A stretch of DNA of 64,000 nucleotides from Phycicoccus sp. Root101 (GCF_001426245.1 NZ_LMCM01000009.1:372001-436000); one strand, 5' to 3'. Counted from the stretch's first letter, positions 49,847 to 58,406 are shown. The notes: generated by a model from the sequence alone, not told the origin. Numbers and translations are program-made.

Positions 49847-49858
49847 CAGGTACACCTG
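49847..49858. promoter_or_regulatory. Short palindrome between MEDS-LuxR gene and dnaK
   Basis: CAGGTACACCTG is a 5-bp inverted repeat with an AC centre in the 97-bp gap upstream of dnaK. It is a possible LuxR-type site. Support is weak. Confidence 0.3.
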
Positions 49859-49872
49859 AGTCCCGGGTCAGG

Positions 49873-50727
49873 TCATGGACGGCTGTGCTGGAGCGCGAGG
49901 ACGGTGAGCTCGACCCGCGAGTGGATACCGAGCTTGACGTACATGTGCTTGAGGTGTGCGTCCACGGTGTGGGGTGACACGACCAGCTCCTGGGCCGTCG
50001 CGCGGTTCGACAACCCGCACGCCACGAGCTCGGCGACCCGGACCTCGGCGCCCGTGAGGGACAACCATTGGTCCTCTGTGTCATGGTGGCCGGTCCGAAC
50101 CCTCGCCAGGGGATACTGCCGAACAAGATCGGGCGTGGACTCCGGACAGGTGGTCGGTGCCCTCCAGAGCTGGTTGTGGAGCACGGTCCCGCCGAGCAGC
50201 ACGGTGGAGTGGATCTGCAGGACCTCGACGAGCATCCCCGTCTCGACGGACTGCAGGTCGTACATGCACAGGAACAGGGCGGGCAACGCGGCAAGGACCC
50301 GGATGACGGCGATCTCGTAAAGGGACATCCTCCTGACAGCTGGCTCATGCGAGTCCGAGGACATCTCTCCGGCCGCACGCAGCAGGGCGCCTCCGCTCTC
50401 TGCTGGGGTCGGGCACGTGACGCGGAGCGAGATCATCTGCTCGACGGAGGACTCGCCGACCCCGAGGTACGCGTCGGGCGAGGGGTACGCGCCGAGGTGC
50501 CACCGACGCGGGTCGGCGGGGGTGGCCGCCCGACAGGTGCGCTGGCCCTCTTCCACAGGCTCCAGGTCGTCGATCAGGGAGACGCACCGGTCGCCGTGGC
50601 GCAGCCCCTCCTGCATGAAGGCGGCCACGAGCCGGTCTCTCTCGTCCGGTCCCGAGCAGAGCGCGCAGATGTGAGCTCCCGGCAGGATCTCCCCCACCCC
50701 GGCGATTCCCAACCTCAGCTGGTTCAC
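49873..50727 (-). CDS. MEDS-domain LuxR-type regulator (second copy), upstream of dnaK
   Basis: 284 residues. MEDS domain: ILPGAHICALCSGPDERDRL and YEIAVIRVLAALPALFLCMY, then the LuxR HTH LTGAEVRVAELVACGLSNRA plus ELVVSPHTVDAHLKHMYVKL. The HTH is very close to that of 37671-38540 (both contain SSHTVDAHLKHM or SPHTVDAHLKHM and end LGIHSRVELTVL), so the two likely bind similar DNA. GTG start at 50727 has GGAGG 5 nt upstream. Immediately upstream of the chaperone operon, it is the best candidate for its activator. Confidence 0.87.
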   Translation of the reverse strand: MNQLRLGIAGVGEILPGAHICALCSGPDERDRLVAAFMQEGLRHGDRCVSLIDDLEPVEEGQRTCRAATPADPRRWHLGAYPSPDAYLGVGESSVEQMISLRVTCPTPAESGGALLRAAGEMSSDSHEPAVRRMSLYEIAVIRVLAALPALFLCMYDLQSVETGMLVEVLQIHSTVLLGGTVLHNQLWRAPTTCPESTPDLVRQYPLARVRTGHHDTEDQWLSLTGAEVRVAELVACGLSNRATAQELVVSPHTVDAHLKHMYVKLGIHSRVELTVLALQHSRP

Positions 50728-50951
50728 AGGACCTCCGACTGCGCGAGACCAGGCCCCGATGCTACGCCCACGGCAACGCCGCGTGGGGAGAGCAGGCCCC
50801 TGCGCACGTGCCGTCCCGAACTGCCCCTCCGCCCAACTTCAGGCGCTGGGTGGGCTTGGCCCCACACCGGGCGCGGACAGCGCCTGGCACCGTCGGAGCC
50901 CGTACCGAGATCTGTCGGCCCCGTCGTCCAACGCAGGCTGCGCAGACCGAG

Positions 50952-52580
50952 TCAGTAGTCGACTCCGCGCACGGGCACCAGCAGTGGACGCACCGAGACG
51001 CGGCGTGCCGCGTCTTCCAGCAGTGACTTCGGGTCGCCGTTGTACAGGTCCACGCCCTCGGCGATGCCGATCATCATCGAGTCGAGCGTTCTGATGGGGC
51101 ATGTCCATTTCAGCCTGACCTCGTCGGGGAGAGCCGCTCTCATGAGCTGAAGTCGGGACAGGCCGGTGCGGCTGCCCAGCCAGGAACCTCCTTGCACGAG
51201 CCACGCGCCCGTGGCACCCAACAGCTCGCATGCCTCCGTGGTGGCGGCCGGCGACTGCCCGTCGGTGTCCAGGACCACTCGCACGCGCGCTCCGCGTGCC
51301 TGCATCACCTCCACCAGTGCGGTGACCTCCACGGCGAACTGTCGTCCGCGGTCCGCCGCCAGCCGTTCGACGTTGGCCAGCACTCCCACGTCGGTCGCGC
51401 CTTCGGCGACGAGCCGGCACGCCTCCGCGCGCAGGGCTGAAGCGGCGAGCGGTTCAACCTCGCCGTTGCGCCAGCCCAGGAGTGTCACCAGACCGACTGA
51501 GGTGCCGGTCAGGCGAGGCCCGACCTGGGGCACCATCTCAGGCGGGACAATCACGCTGGACAGCCCGTGGCGGATGGCCAGTTCGCATTCGTCGTGGACC
51601 ACCTTCCGGGTCGGCTCCGAGAGGGCGAGATGCTGCTCGAGCCTGGCCGCGACCCCACCGACGGTCATGGCCTGCCGCTGTTTCCTCAGGGGCGTCCCGC
51701 CACCGTGCGTCGTCGAGTCACGAGCAGCGCACGTGTTGCCCCATCGACGAGAGTCCTGGCGCGGATCGTCCTTCCCCAAGCCCCCCATGACCGGCCCTCG
51801 GTCGCGCACGAGGGTGGGTGGTCGCTCAGGAGCGACGACCCGGGACGTCCTGCTCAGCGGTGGGGCTGGACCCGGTGCCGCAGGGACCGGGGAGGGAGCC
51901 CATGTGAGCATGAGCGGCGGGTGCCGGGAGCTGCGCCGACCAGCCCCAACCTTGAGGCCTCCCCCACTCGGCGTGAGTCCACTGAGTCCGAGCAGGATTC
52001 TGAGCGACCCGACCCCGATGAGCGCGTATGCCGCCCACCGGGTGAATTTCGCGCCCGCGCCGACATTGAGCCGCGTGGCAACCCATCCGACGTACGGCAC
52101 GGCGTAGACCACTGACCCCTTGACCTGTTCGGGACTGACGGGGCGCGGGTCCGGAGCGCTGTTGGCGTCACCCTGAAGAGCGAGGCTGACCACGCCGTGG
52201 GCGTCCTTGGAGACCGCGACGACACGGTGGGTCACGAGTGTCGGGTCGTCGGGCTCGGGTTGGTAGCTGAGGACGTCCCCGACCCGGGCTCGGGTCGCGT
52301 CGAGGGGACGGACGACGGCAAGGGCCCCCGGTGGCATCATCGGGGCCATCGAGCCCGACAGGATGGTGAGGGGGACGGCGCCGAGCATCTTGGGGAGCAC
52401 CAGACAGACGGTTGACAGCAGCAGAGCGGTTCCCAGGAGAGCCACCGAGATGGCACCACCCAGCAACGTCCCTGTACTCGTGAGGCGGCTCACCCTGCCA
52501 CGTCGCGCCGCCGCCGGCGACGAGCGACGAGCAGGGGCGGCCGAGATCCGCCGGCCGCCCCTGCCCTCAGTTCTGTCCAT
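50952..52580 (-). CDS. SipW-type signal peptidase reading in frame into a DeoC-like domain
   Basis: One uninterrupted 542-residue frame. Residues about 35-220 are an ER/SipW-type signal peptidase: membrane anchor ISVALLGTALLLSTVCLVL, catalytic Ser in LTILSGSMAPMMPPGALAVV, His (not Lys) in TLVTHRVVAVSKD, Asp in LQGDANSAPDPRP, and a second anchor. A Pro/Arg-rich linker of about 80 residues follows. Residues about 305-542 resemble the DeoC TIM barrel (GATDVGVLANVERL, LVQGGSWLGSRTG, LKWTCPIRTLDSM) but lack the Schiff-base Lys. An internal ATG at 51668 could start the second part as a separate 238-residue protein. It follows the TasA-like gene by 18 bp. Confidence 0.72.
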   Translation of the reverse strand: MDRTEGRGGRRISAAPARRSSPAAARRGRVSRLTSTGTLLGGAISVALLGTALLLSTVCLVLPKMLGAVPLTILSGSMAPMMPPGALAVVRPLDATRARVGDVLSYQPEPDDPTLVTHRVVAVSKDAHGVVSLALQGDANSAPDPRPVSPEQVKGSVVYAVPYVGWVATRLNVGAGAKFTRWAAYALIGVGSLRILLGLSGLTPSGGGLKVGAGRRSSRHPPLMLTWAPSPVPAAPGPAPPLSRTSRVVAPERPPTLVRDRGPVMGGLGKDDPRQDSRRWGNTCAARDSTTHGGGTPLRKQRQAMTVGGVAARLEQHLALSEPTRKVVHDECELAIRHGLSSVIVPPEMVPQVGPRLTGTSVGLVTLLGWRNGEVEPLAASALRAEACRLVAEGATDVGVLANVERLAADRGRQFAVEVTALVEVMQARGARVRVVLDTDGQSPAATTEACELLGATGAWLVQGGSWLGSRTGLSRLQLMRAALPDEVRLKWTCPIRTLDSMMIGIAEGVDLYNGDPKSLLEDAARRVSVRPLLVPVRGVDY

Positions 52581-52598
52581 GCGGCCGAGGTCCTGAGG

Positions 52599-53177
52599 TC
52601 ACGGCTGCACCGGAGGTCGAACCTGGGTGGTCACGAACTTCACGTCGGACAACACCGCGTTCGCGTTCTCGGCCTCATTCAGGGATGCGTCCGAGGAGAG
52701 GACGAACGTGACCGTTCCCACTGCCTGGATGGTGTCGTCGCCCATGGCGTCGCGCAGGAAGGACACACTTCCGTCTCCCTCGTGGACAACCCCGGCCTCC
52801 GGGACCGGCGCCACGTCGTAGGTCACGGTGAAGTGTGGTCCGAAGCCTGCGGTGTCGAGTGCGTCGCCGTTGAGCTGGATCGTGCCGGCGAGGTTCTTCC
52901 CGGCCGCGGTCACGGTCAGTGGCACAGTGAGCTTGACCGTGTCACCCGGTACGAGCTGGTCGGTCGCGGGGTTCCAGGCCGTCGTCGCCGAATCGGGGGA
53001 CTCGTCCGCCCACGACTCCGTCTGGGCCTGCAGGGAGAGCTCGCCCGCGGCGATGGGGGCGCTCGGGAGGGGATCCTGTTCGGACCAGAGGGCGAACGAC
53101 CCGAACCCGCCGATGAGCAGTGCCGTACCGATGGCCACCGTGAGCGCCCCCTTGAGGACGGTCTTGTTGCTGGGCAT
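52599..53177 (-). CDS. TasA/camelysin-like protein with SipW-dependent signal peptide
   Basis: 192 residues. The N-terminus KGALTVAIGTALLIGGFGSF then ALWSEQ is the alternate-type (SipW-dependent) signal peptide, and the mature part has the TasA/CalY beta-sandwich pattern (LVPGDTVKLTVPLTVTAAGK, TFVLSSDASLNEAENANAVL). Such proteins form extracellular fibres. The signal peptidase that should cut it is encoded 18 bp downstream, the same linkage as tapA-sipW-tasA in Bacillus. It could thus build a surface fibre or pilus-like layer. No sortase motif. The fibre role is inferred from family. Confidence 0.83.
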   Translation of the reverse strand: MPSNKTVLKGALTVAIGTALLIGGFGSFALWSEQDPLPSAPIAAGELSLQAQTESWADESPDSATTAWNPATDQLVPGDTVKLTVPLTVTAAGKNLAGTIQLNGDALDTAGFGPHFTVTYDVAPVPEAGVVHEGDGSVSFLRDAMGDDTIQAVGTVTFVLSSDASLNEAENANAVLSDVKFVTTQVRPPVQP

Positions 53178-53360
53178 TGCGTTCCTTTCCTGTGTGCGGT
53201 CTCCAGGCGGAGAACCTCGGCCCGGAATGAGGAGGACGTTCGTTGTCCGGGACCTACGGCTAGGTTGCGGGCGGCCACGCGTCGAAGGGGCAGAACCAGG
53301 AGTGGGGCGCGCATCGGGGATGGTGGACTGCGCTCAACGGCCATCGTCGGACCGCACGTG

Positions 53361-54380
53361 TCAGCTCAGACGGCTGAGCGTGTCCGAGGGGGCCTCCCCG
53401 AAGGCGTCGCGGTAGGCCGCAGCAAACCGACCCATGTGCAGCAGGCCCAAGCTGGTGGCGATCCCGCACACCGTGGCCACCTGGCGGTCGGCAGCCAGGA
53501 GTGCCGCTCGTGCCCGGTGCAGCCGGACCCGGCGCAGGTAGGCCATCGGGGTGGTGGCAAGGTCTCGCCGGAAGCCGTCCTGGAGGGCCCGGACGCCCAG
53601 GTGCACCTCGGTGGCCAGACGCACCGTCGTCCACGGCTCCGACGGTCGCTCTTCCAGGAGCTCCACGGCTTGCTTGATCACAGGTGTCAGCCGCACCTGC
53701 CCACCGTGGTCCACGGCGTCAATCTGGTTGCCCGGCTGGCCGAGCAGGAGGCCGTCGAGCACCAGACCCTCGACGTGACGGCCCAGGACGGTGCTGCGCC
53801 CCAGGTCCGTCGGGTGCTCGAGCTCGTCCACGAGCAGGTCCAGCACCGTCCGTAGGCGTCGCCCCAACGGACTCTGCAAGTCGGCGACGAAGTCGAAGGT
53901 CAGCCGACCCCTGAGGGACCGGCCGAGCAGCTGCTCGAGCTCGGCCTCCAAACAGGCGCGAGGAACCATGAGACAGAGCTGCTCTGCGCCGGGCGACCAA
54001 GCCATGTCGGCCGGAGCGCCCGGTGAGAAGACCAGGCCATCCCCCGGGCCGGTCGTCACCGACTCACCCGCCCCGCTCTTCGAGACCACCCGTCCCCGAA
54101 GGGGGACGTTCACGTGGAAGTTCTCGGCGTCAGCCGTACGAAGGCGCACGCGGCGTCCGTAGGTCAGCCTGCCGACGGTCAGTGCCCCAACACGCATGCC
54201 GACCACGTTCATGCTCAGGTGCGCGGACCCTACGGAGAGGTCGAGCCGGTTGGGCAGGTAGAGATCGCCGACGATCCGCTCGGCCTCGTCGCGGTCATCC
54301 GTCGCGTGACGTGTGTAGTGCGGCGGCGGAGGTGCGGCTGGCGGACCGAGTCCGAGAGCCGCTCCGGGAACGGGCTTCAT
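53361..54380 (-). CDS. AraC family regulator (first paralogue)
   Basis: 339 residues. An N-terminal AraC-binding-like cupin domain (VGRLTYGRRVRLRTADAENF, FHVNVPLRGRVVSKSGAG) precedes the double helix-turn-helix HTH_18 domain: TVRLATEVHLGVRALQDGFR and AYLRRVRLHRARAALL plus GLLHMGRFAAAYRDAFGEAP. The regulator at 56968-57999 is a clear paralogue with the same LHMGRF/VHMGRF ending. ATG 54380 has GGGGAGAG just upstream; a longer frame is open. It is immediately upstream of the TasA-SipW pair on the same strand. Confidence 0.87.
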   Translation of the reverse strand: MKPVPGAALGLGPPAAPPPPHYTRHATDDRDEAERIVGDLYLPNRLDLSVGSAHLSMNVVGMRVGALTVGRLTYGRRVRLRTADAENFHVNVPLRGRVVSKSGAGESVTTGPGDGLVFSPGAPADMAWSPGAEQLCLMVPRACLEAELEQLLGRSLRGRLTFDFVADLQSPLGRRLRTVLDLLVDELEHPTDLGRSTVLGRHVEGLVLDGLLLGQPGNQIDAVDHGGQVRLTPVIKQAVELLEERPSEPWTTVRLATEVHLGVRALQDGFRRDLATTPMAYLRRVRLHRARAALLAADRQVATVCGIATSLGLLHMGRFAAAYRDAFGEAPSDTLSRLS

Positions 54381-54498
54381 TGCTCTCCCCCACGCGGCAC
54401 AGAGCTGGGCTGCTGCGCCATCCGGGCGCGTCGTCCCCTGTCGTATTCGCTTTCGTTCCGACAACGGAGGTCAGCCTGACCACCGTTGCCCTGGGGGC

Positions 54499-55266
54499 TC
54501 AGAAGTCCACCCCGGCTTGCGGGATGGTCAACGGTCCGAGCCATTCGGCCCGCACCGCCGTCTGCATGAGGTCCTCGACGTCGCCGTTGAAGCGGTCGAT
54601 GCCCAAGGCGATGCACAAGAGCAGGGTCTCCAATCGTCGAACCGGTTCAGTCCACTTGAGCAGCACGCTGCGCGGCAACCCCTCCCTCATGAGCTGTACC
54701 TCGGTCAGGTCGGCTCGCCTGCCGCGCCAGGACCCGCCTTGCGCCATCCACACCGATCCCGCGGCTGCCGCCAGGTCGCAGGCATCGCGCACTTCGGAGG
54801 ACGTCAGGGATTCCGTGTCAAGAATGAGGCGCACGCGAACGCCCATGGGCGTCAAGGTGTCGACGAGTCCTGTGAGCGTCTCCTTGAACAGGGCGCCGGC
54901 GTTCACACGGAGCCGGGGGGCGGTGGCGAGCAGGCCCACCTCAGTGGCCCCCGCAGCCACCAGCAGGCAGGCTTCGTCGCGGGACGCCTCGAGATGCATG
55001 GGCTCGGAGTCGTCGGCGTTCCAGCCCACCACGGTCGTACACCCGACCATGGACCCGGTCAGCTCGGCGGCCGCCAGCGGGACGTCTTCGGGTCGGACGA
55101 TGACGCTGGCGAGCCCCCAGTGACGGGCCCGGTCACAACCGGTTGCGACGTCGCGGTCAGAGAGGTGCTCGTCGTAGAGCCTGCTGTCCAGGCGCGACGC
55201 AAGCTGGGCCGACGTGATCTCCCGACGGACAGGTGTCCGGAGCGCCCTATCCGGTGAATCCCGCAC
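54499..55266 (-). CDS. DeoC-like TIM-barrel protein lacking the Schiff-base lysine
   Basis: About 255 residues. It aligns along its whole length with the second half of 50952-52580: LASVIVRPEDVPLAAAELTG, GATEVGLLATAPRL, VRVRLILDTESLTSSEVRDA, WMAQGGSW, LLKWTEPVRRLETLLLCIAL and the C-terminal GVDF. In deoxyribose-phosphate aldolase the WMAQGGSW position is VKTSTGF with the catalytic Lys; here Gln stands instead. The second conserved Lys (LKW) remains. It is thus a sugar-phosphate-binding or altered-chemistry relative. GTG 55266 has AAAGGG upstream; 55365 is an alternative start. It lies between the MEDS anti-sigma-type gene and the first AraC gene. Confidence 0.7.
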   Translation of the reverse strand: MRDSPDRALRTPVRREITSAQLASRLDSRLYDEHLSDRDVATGCDRARHWGLASVIVRPEDVPLAAAELTGSMVGCTTVVGWNADDSEPMHLEASRDEACLLVAAGATEVGLLATAPRLRVNAGALFKETLTGLVDTLTPMGVRVRLILDTESLTSSEVRDACDLAAAAGSVWMAQGGSWRGRRADLTEVQLMREGLPRSVLLKWTEPVRRLETLLLCIALGIDRFNGDVEDLMQTAVRAEWLGPLTIPQAGVDF

Positions 55267-55617
55267 GACGCACCGCCCTTTCGGACTCGCGCGGGGCTTG
55301 CCCTCGCCAGACTGCTTGGTGCTTGCACACCCGCCGGCCGAGCTGCCCGCCGGCCGCGGGCGCACCTTTCACACTGCCCATCCGCAGCGCTCCTCCTTGA
55401 AGTCAGACTCATGCGTTCACGTCGGCGCGCACCGAGACTCGGGTCGCGCTCCGCTCCGTCACGGAAAATCATCACAGCCGACCATGCGGCGACCAGGGTC
55501 CGTTGAACATGTGTGCGCAAATCGGACAGAAGGAGTCGCAGAACGGTCATCGCACCGGCCTCGCCCCGCGCGGAGGGACCGATGTGGTGCGATTCGACCC
55601 GCAACCCGGCGCTGCTG
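55267..55617. other. 351-bp gap upstream of the DeoC-like gene
   Basis: No convincing gene. It holds the upstream region of the DeoC-like gene (possibly its longer N-terminus from 55365) and a CCGCCGGC-rich stretch near 55335-55360 that can form stems. Confidence 0.35.
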
Positions 55618-56622
55618 CTAGAGCCACGTGTGGATGCGGACGGCGGTGCCATCCGGGCCGGAGCGGACCTGCACGAGGTCGCAGAGCTGGTGGGCCATCC
55701 ACAGTCCACGGCCGTTCTCGTCGTCCGCCGGAGGGGGGAGGCGCCCCACCATGGGGTCGACGATCCGGCCGGTGCTGCGTAGCTCGCAGACCAGGGCATC
55801 GCGGGTGGTCCAGATCCGCAGCTCGCCCGTTCCACGACCGTACGTGACACTGTTCACGGCAACCTCGTGCACGGCGAGAGCGAGGTCGGCAGCCCGCTCG
55901 TCGTCCACGCCTGCAGACAAGGCGTGTGCCCTCGTGTCCGCACGGATCGCGACGTAGTCCTGAGCTCCGAAGGCTCGTCGCGAGACCACCACCGCCGCGA
56001 GTGGCAGGTCGCGGCCGAAGAGCGCCTCGACGTGGTGGGCACCGCCGAAGGCCGTGCTCTCACGGTGCTGCTCGACATCGATGACGACCGGATGCGATCG
56101 CTGTGCCTCGGCCAGCACCTCCGAGGACAACGTCCCCGTGTCGTACGGGCACATCAACCACAGACGGGTGTCTGAGTGGATCGCCATGTTGAGCAAGGCT
56201 TCGTGCATCTGGCATTCGGCGACTTCATCGCGTCGGCGGCCGGCCCAGATCGGTTCACCGATCCCACGCACGGCCTGTCCGGGGTGCAGATCGGTGAAGG
56301 CGCGCCATCGCGGGATCATCCTGGCCGGGTTGGCAGTCAGCTCAGCCGGATCGACGAACTCAACCTTGGTCGCGGTCGACCCCAGACCACGGCGCAGCAG
56401 CTCTGCGCGGGCTGGGCCGACCGCGACCAGTACGGGTTGCCCAGCGGCAGTCCCGTTCGTGATGAACGGGAGTGTCCCGGCAAGGAACTGGTCGTCGTCC
56501 TTGCAGAAGAACGCCTCATGGCGAAAGCCGTCATGCGTCCGGGGACGACGATGGCCGCCCTCGAGAGCCTCGCCACCAGCCCACGAGGGCGAGACGCCTT
56601 GGTCCGGACGGTTCACGAACAT
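55618..56622 (-). CDS. MEDS domain fused to HATPase_c_2 anti-sigma-type domain
   Basis: 334 residues. The MEDS domain is residues about 35-205 (HEAFFCKDDDQFLAGTLPFI, AECQMHEALLNMAIHSDTRL). The C-terminal domain is an RsbW/SpoIIAB-like ATPase: AADLALAVHEVAVNSVTYGR contains the N box and DENGRGLWMAHQLCDLVQV the G box. No phosphoacceptor His is present, so it is probably an anti-sigma or switch kinase, not a histidine kinase. ATG 56622 has GAGGA upstream at 6 nt. It is the third MEDS protein in 20 kb but with a different output domain. A strong hairpin lies 40 bp before its start. Confidence 0.83.
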   Translation of the reverse strand: MFVNRPDQGVSPSWAGGEALEGGHRRPRTHDGFRHEAFFCKDDDQFLAGTLPFITNGTAAGQPVLVAVGPARAELLRRGLGSTATKVEFVDPAELTANPARMIPRWRAFTDLHPGQAVRGIGEPIWAGRRRDEVAECQMHEALLNMAIHSDTRLWLMCPYDTGTLSSEVLAEAQRSHPVVIDVEQHRESTAFGGAHHVEALFGRDLPLAAVVVSRRAFGAQDYVAIRADTRAHALSAGVDDERAADLALAVHEVAVNSVTYGRGTGELRIWTTRDALVCELRSTGRIVDPMVGRLPPPADDENGRGLWMAHQLCDLVQVRSGPDGTAVRIHTWL

Positions 56623-56661
56623 CCGTATCCTCGTTCGTCGGGGCGGCACGATCTGGAGGGG

Positions 56662-56699
56662 GAGCGGTCCCGGGGGCTGGTGGTGTCCCGGGACCGCTC
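56662..56699 (-). terminator. Strong hairpin between araC-type gene and MEDS-HATPase gene
   Basis: GAGCGGTCCCGGG and CCCGGGACCGCTC form a perfect 13-bp stem with a 12-nt loop. It is about 270 bp past the upstream AraC stop and 40 bp before the next start on the same strand, so it may be a terminator or a leader structure. The rest of 56623-56967 holds no gene. Confidence 0.6.
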
Positions 56700-56967
56700 A
56701 CCGAGCTGTCTGGGTGGTGGTTCAGGGGGCCAGACAACCCTGTGGTGGCTTCGTTCGAGTCCGTTCTCCCTCGGCCACGACCTCGGATGTCCGGACCACT
56801 GCCTTGCAGCACGCTCCGTCCGCATCTCGCGCGAACCGCTGGAACCAGGGCTCCGTCCGAACACCCGTCACCATGTAATCGCCTCCACCTCTGCTCGACT
56901 AGCCGCAGTGCGCAGGACGGTGGCCAGATCACGCCGAGTTGTCGCCGGCGTCCTCGCCGGAGCGTTC

Positions 56968-57999
56968 CTAGGCCGGCAGTCGCTTCAAGGTCTGCGATGG
57001 CAGCTCACCGAACGCCTGTCGGTACGCGGCGGCAAACCGGCCCATGTGCACCATCCCCCATGCGTAGGCCACGCTCTCCACGGTCGTGGTCATGACGCTC
57101 GCCTCCTCCAGGTCCTGCCGGATCCGGGTGAGCCTCAGCTCGCGCAGGTACGTCATCGGTGGCTTGCCGAGGTGGCGGATGAAGCCGTTCTGCAGGGAAC
57201 GCAGGCTCACGTGGACTGCCCGAGCCAGGGTCGTCGTCGACCATGCCTCTTCCGGGTGATCGTTGAGGAGTTCGACCGCACGAGCGATGGTGGACGGGAG
57301 AACGGGGCTGGCAGAGCGGTCGAGCGCTTCGGTGTGGCTCTGCACGTGTCCCAGCAGCAAGGCGTCGATCAACGTCCTCTCCACCTGGCGTTCGGCGGCA
57401 GGGTGGGACAACATCCGTCCCCGTGTTGAAAGCTCTTCTGAGAGCAGGTTCACCATGCTGCGCCACACGCGGCCCTGGGACGTGTCGAGGCTCATGTGGA
57501 ACGGCAGCCTGAACGGCTCCTTGACCTCCCGGTCCACGAGCGCCTCGAGTTCGTCCTGGAGGGTCGAATGGGGCACCATGACGCACAGCTGCGCGGCATC
57601 CGCGCTCCACTCGATCTCGGCTGGCGCACCGGGGGCGAAGACCGCCGCCGACCTGTTCGTCGTGGTCAGGGGCTCGGAGCCACCAGCGCGGGAGACGACG
57701 GAACCGCTCACAGGTGTGTTGACGTGGAGGTGCGTGGCCTCGTCCGTGAGCAGACGAAGGTGGCGCCCGTAGGCAAGCTGGCCAACCGTCGTCGCACCCA
57801 CACGCATCGCGACCAGGCTCATGTTCACCGGGCCCGGCTCGAGGGCGCGCACCTGGTTGGGCAGGAAGATCCTGCTCACGACGTCCTCCGCCTCATCGGA
57901 CGAGACCGCCCTCAGAACCGTCACCCCCACGGGCTCGGGTGTGGCGTTCTCTTCACCCTGCGCCCAAGCCAGGTGGTTATCGCGTGCTGCACTGGACAC
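56968..57999 (-). CDS. AraC family regulator (second paralogue)
   Basis: 343 residues with the same plan as 53361-54380: cupin-like AraC-binding domain (VGQLAYGRHLRLLTDEATHL, HVNTPVSGSVVSRAGG), helical middle, and HTH_18 domain (LARAVHVSLRSLQNGFIRHL, TYLRELRLTRIRQDLEEA, WGMVHMGRFAAAYRQAFGEL). The shared motif FAPGAPAEIEWSADAAQLCV versus FSPGAPADMAWSPGAEQLCL shows the paralogy is close. GTG 57999 has GGGGAG at 9 nt. It is the first minus-strand gene of the accessory block, divergent from the zinc-finger gene at 58407. Confidence 0.85.
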   Translation of the reverse strand: MSSAARDNHLAWAQGEENATPEPVGVTVLRAVSSDEAEDVVSRIFLPNQVRALEPGPVNMSLVAMRVGATTVGQLAYGRHLRLLTDEATHLHVNTPVSGSVVSRAGGSEPLTTTNRSAAVFAPGAPAEIEWSADAAQLCVMVPHSTLQDELEALVDREVKEPFRLPFHMSLDTSQGRVWRSMVNLLSEELSTRGRMLSHPAAERQVERTLIDALLLGHVQSHTEALDRSASPVLPSTIARAVELLNDHPEEAWSTTTLARAVHVSLRSLQNGFIRHLGKPPMTYLRELRLTRIRQDLEEASVMTTTVESVAYAWGMVHMGRFAAAYRQAFGELPSQTLKRLPA

Positions 58000-58406
58000 C
58001 TCGTGCGCTCCCCTCTTCAGACGGCACGCGCTCGTCGCGTGACGTGACGACCAACACCAGTGACCTGGCGCCCCCTGCAGGGCCGGTCGTGCGAGCAGGA
58101 GCACGGAAGGACGCCATCGGGTCCGCGGTCTGCTGGAGCTGTCGCCGACGGATCGCGGGTGGAGGTCGTCCCTGTGCGTGCCCACCTACCTGATGCGCGC
58201 CCAGCAAGGGCTCGCGTTCGCATCAGTCCGTCAGCTCGTTCCCCTCGATTAGTTCGTGCACTAACTATAAGGGATCTCTGTTTCAATCAGAAATCGAGGC
58301 GTGGCTGCCGGTCCGCGAAGCCGACGCCATGAGGAGCGCACGGGCCCCGTGCAGCGGGACGGTGCCAACGCGTGGGATGGTAGGAGTCCACCAAGGAGAC
58401 GAACAC
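58000..58406. other. 407-bp divergent intergenic region
   Basis: No gene was found. It separates the minus-strand AraC gene from the plus-strand zinc-finger gene. The stretch 58245-58290 is AT-rich against a GC-rich background and carries the inverted repeat at 58249-58264 and a TATAAG hexamer at 58266-58271, making it the likely promoter region. Confidence 0.45.
58249..58264. promoter_or_regulatory. TTAGT-N6-ACTAA operator-like inverted repeat
   Basis: TTAGT and ACTAA flank TCGTGC, directly before a -10-like TATAAG (58266-58271) on the plus strand. A regulator bound here would control the downstream zinc-finger gene or both directions. The binding protein is unknown. Confidence 0.5.

Noticed and set aside
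49776-49872. HAIR or CIRCE heat-shock operator before dnaK
   Set aside because: I looked for CTTGAGT-N7-ACTCAAG and the CIRCE inverted repeat; only partial CTTGA and TGAGT words at the wrong spacing were found.
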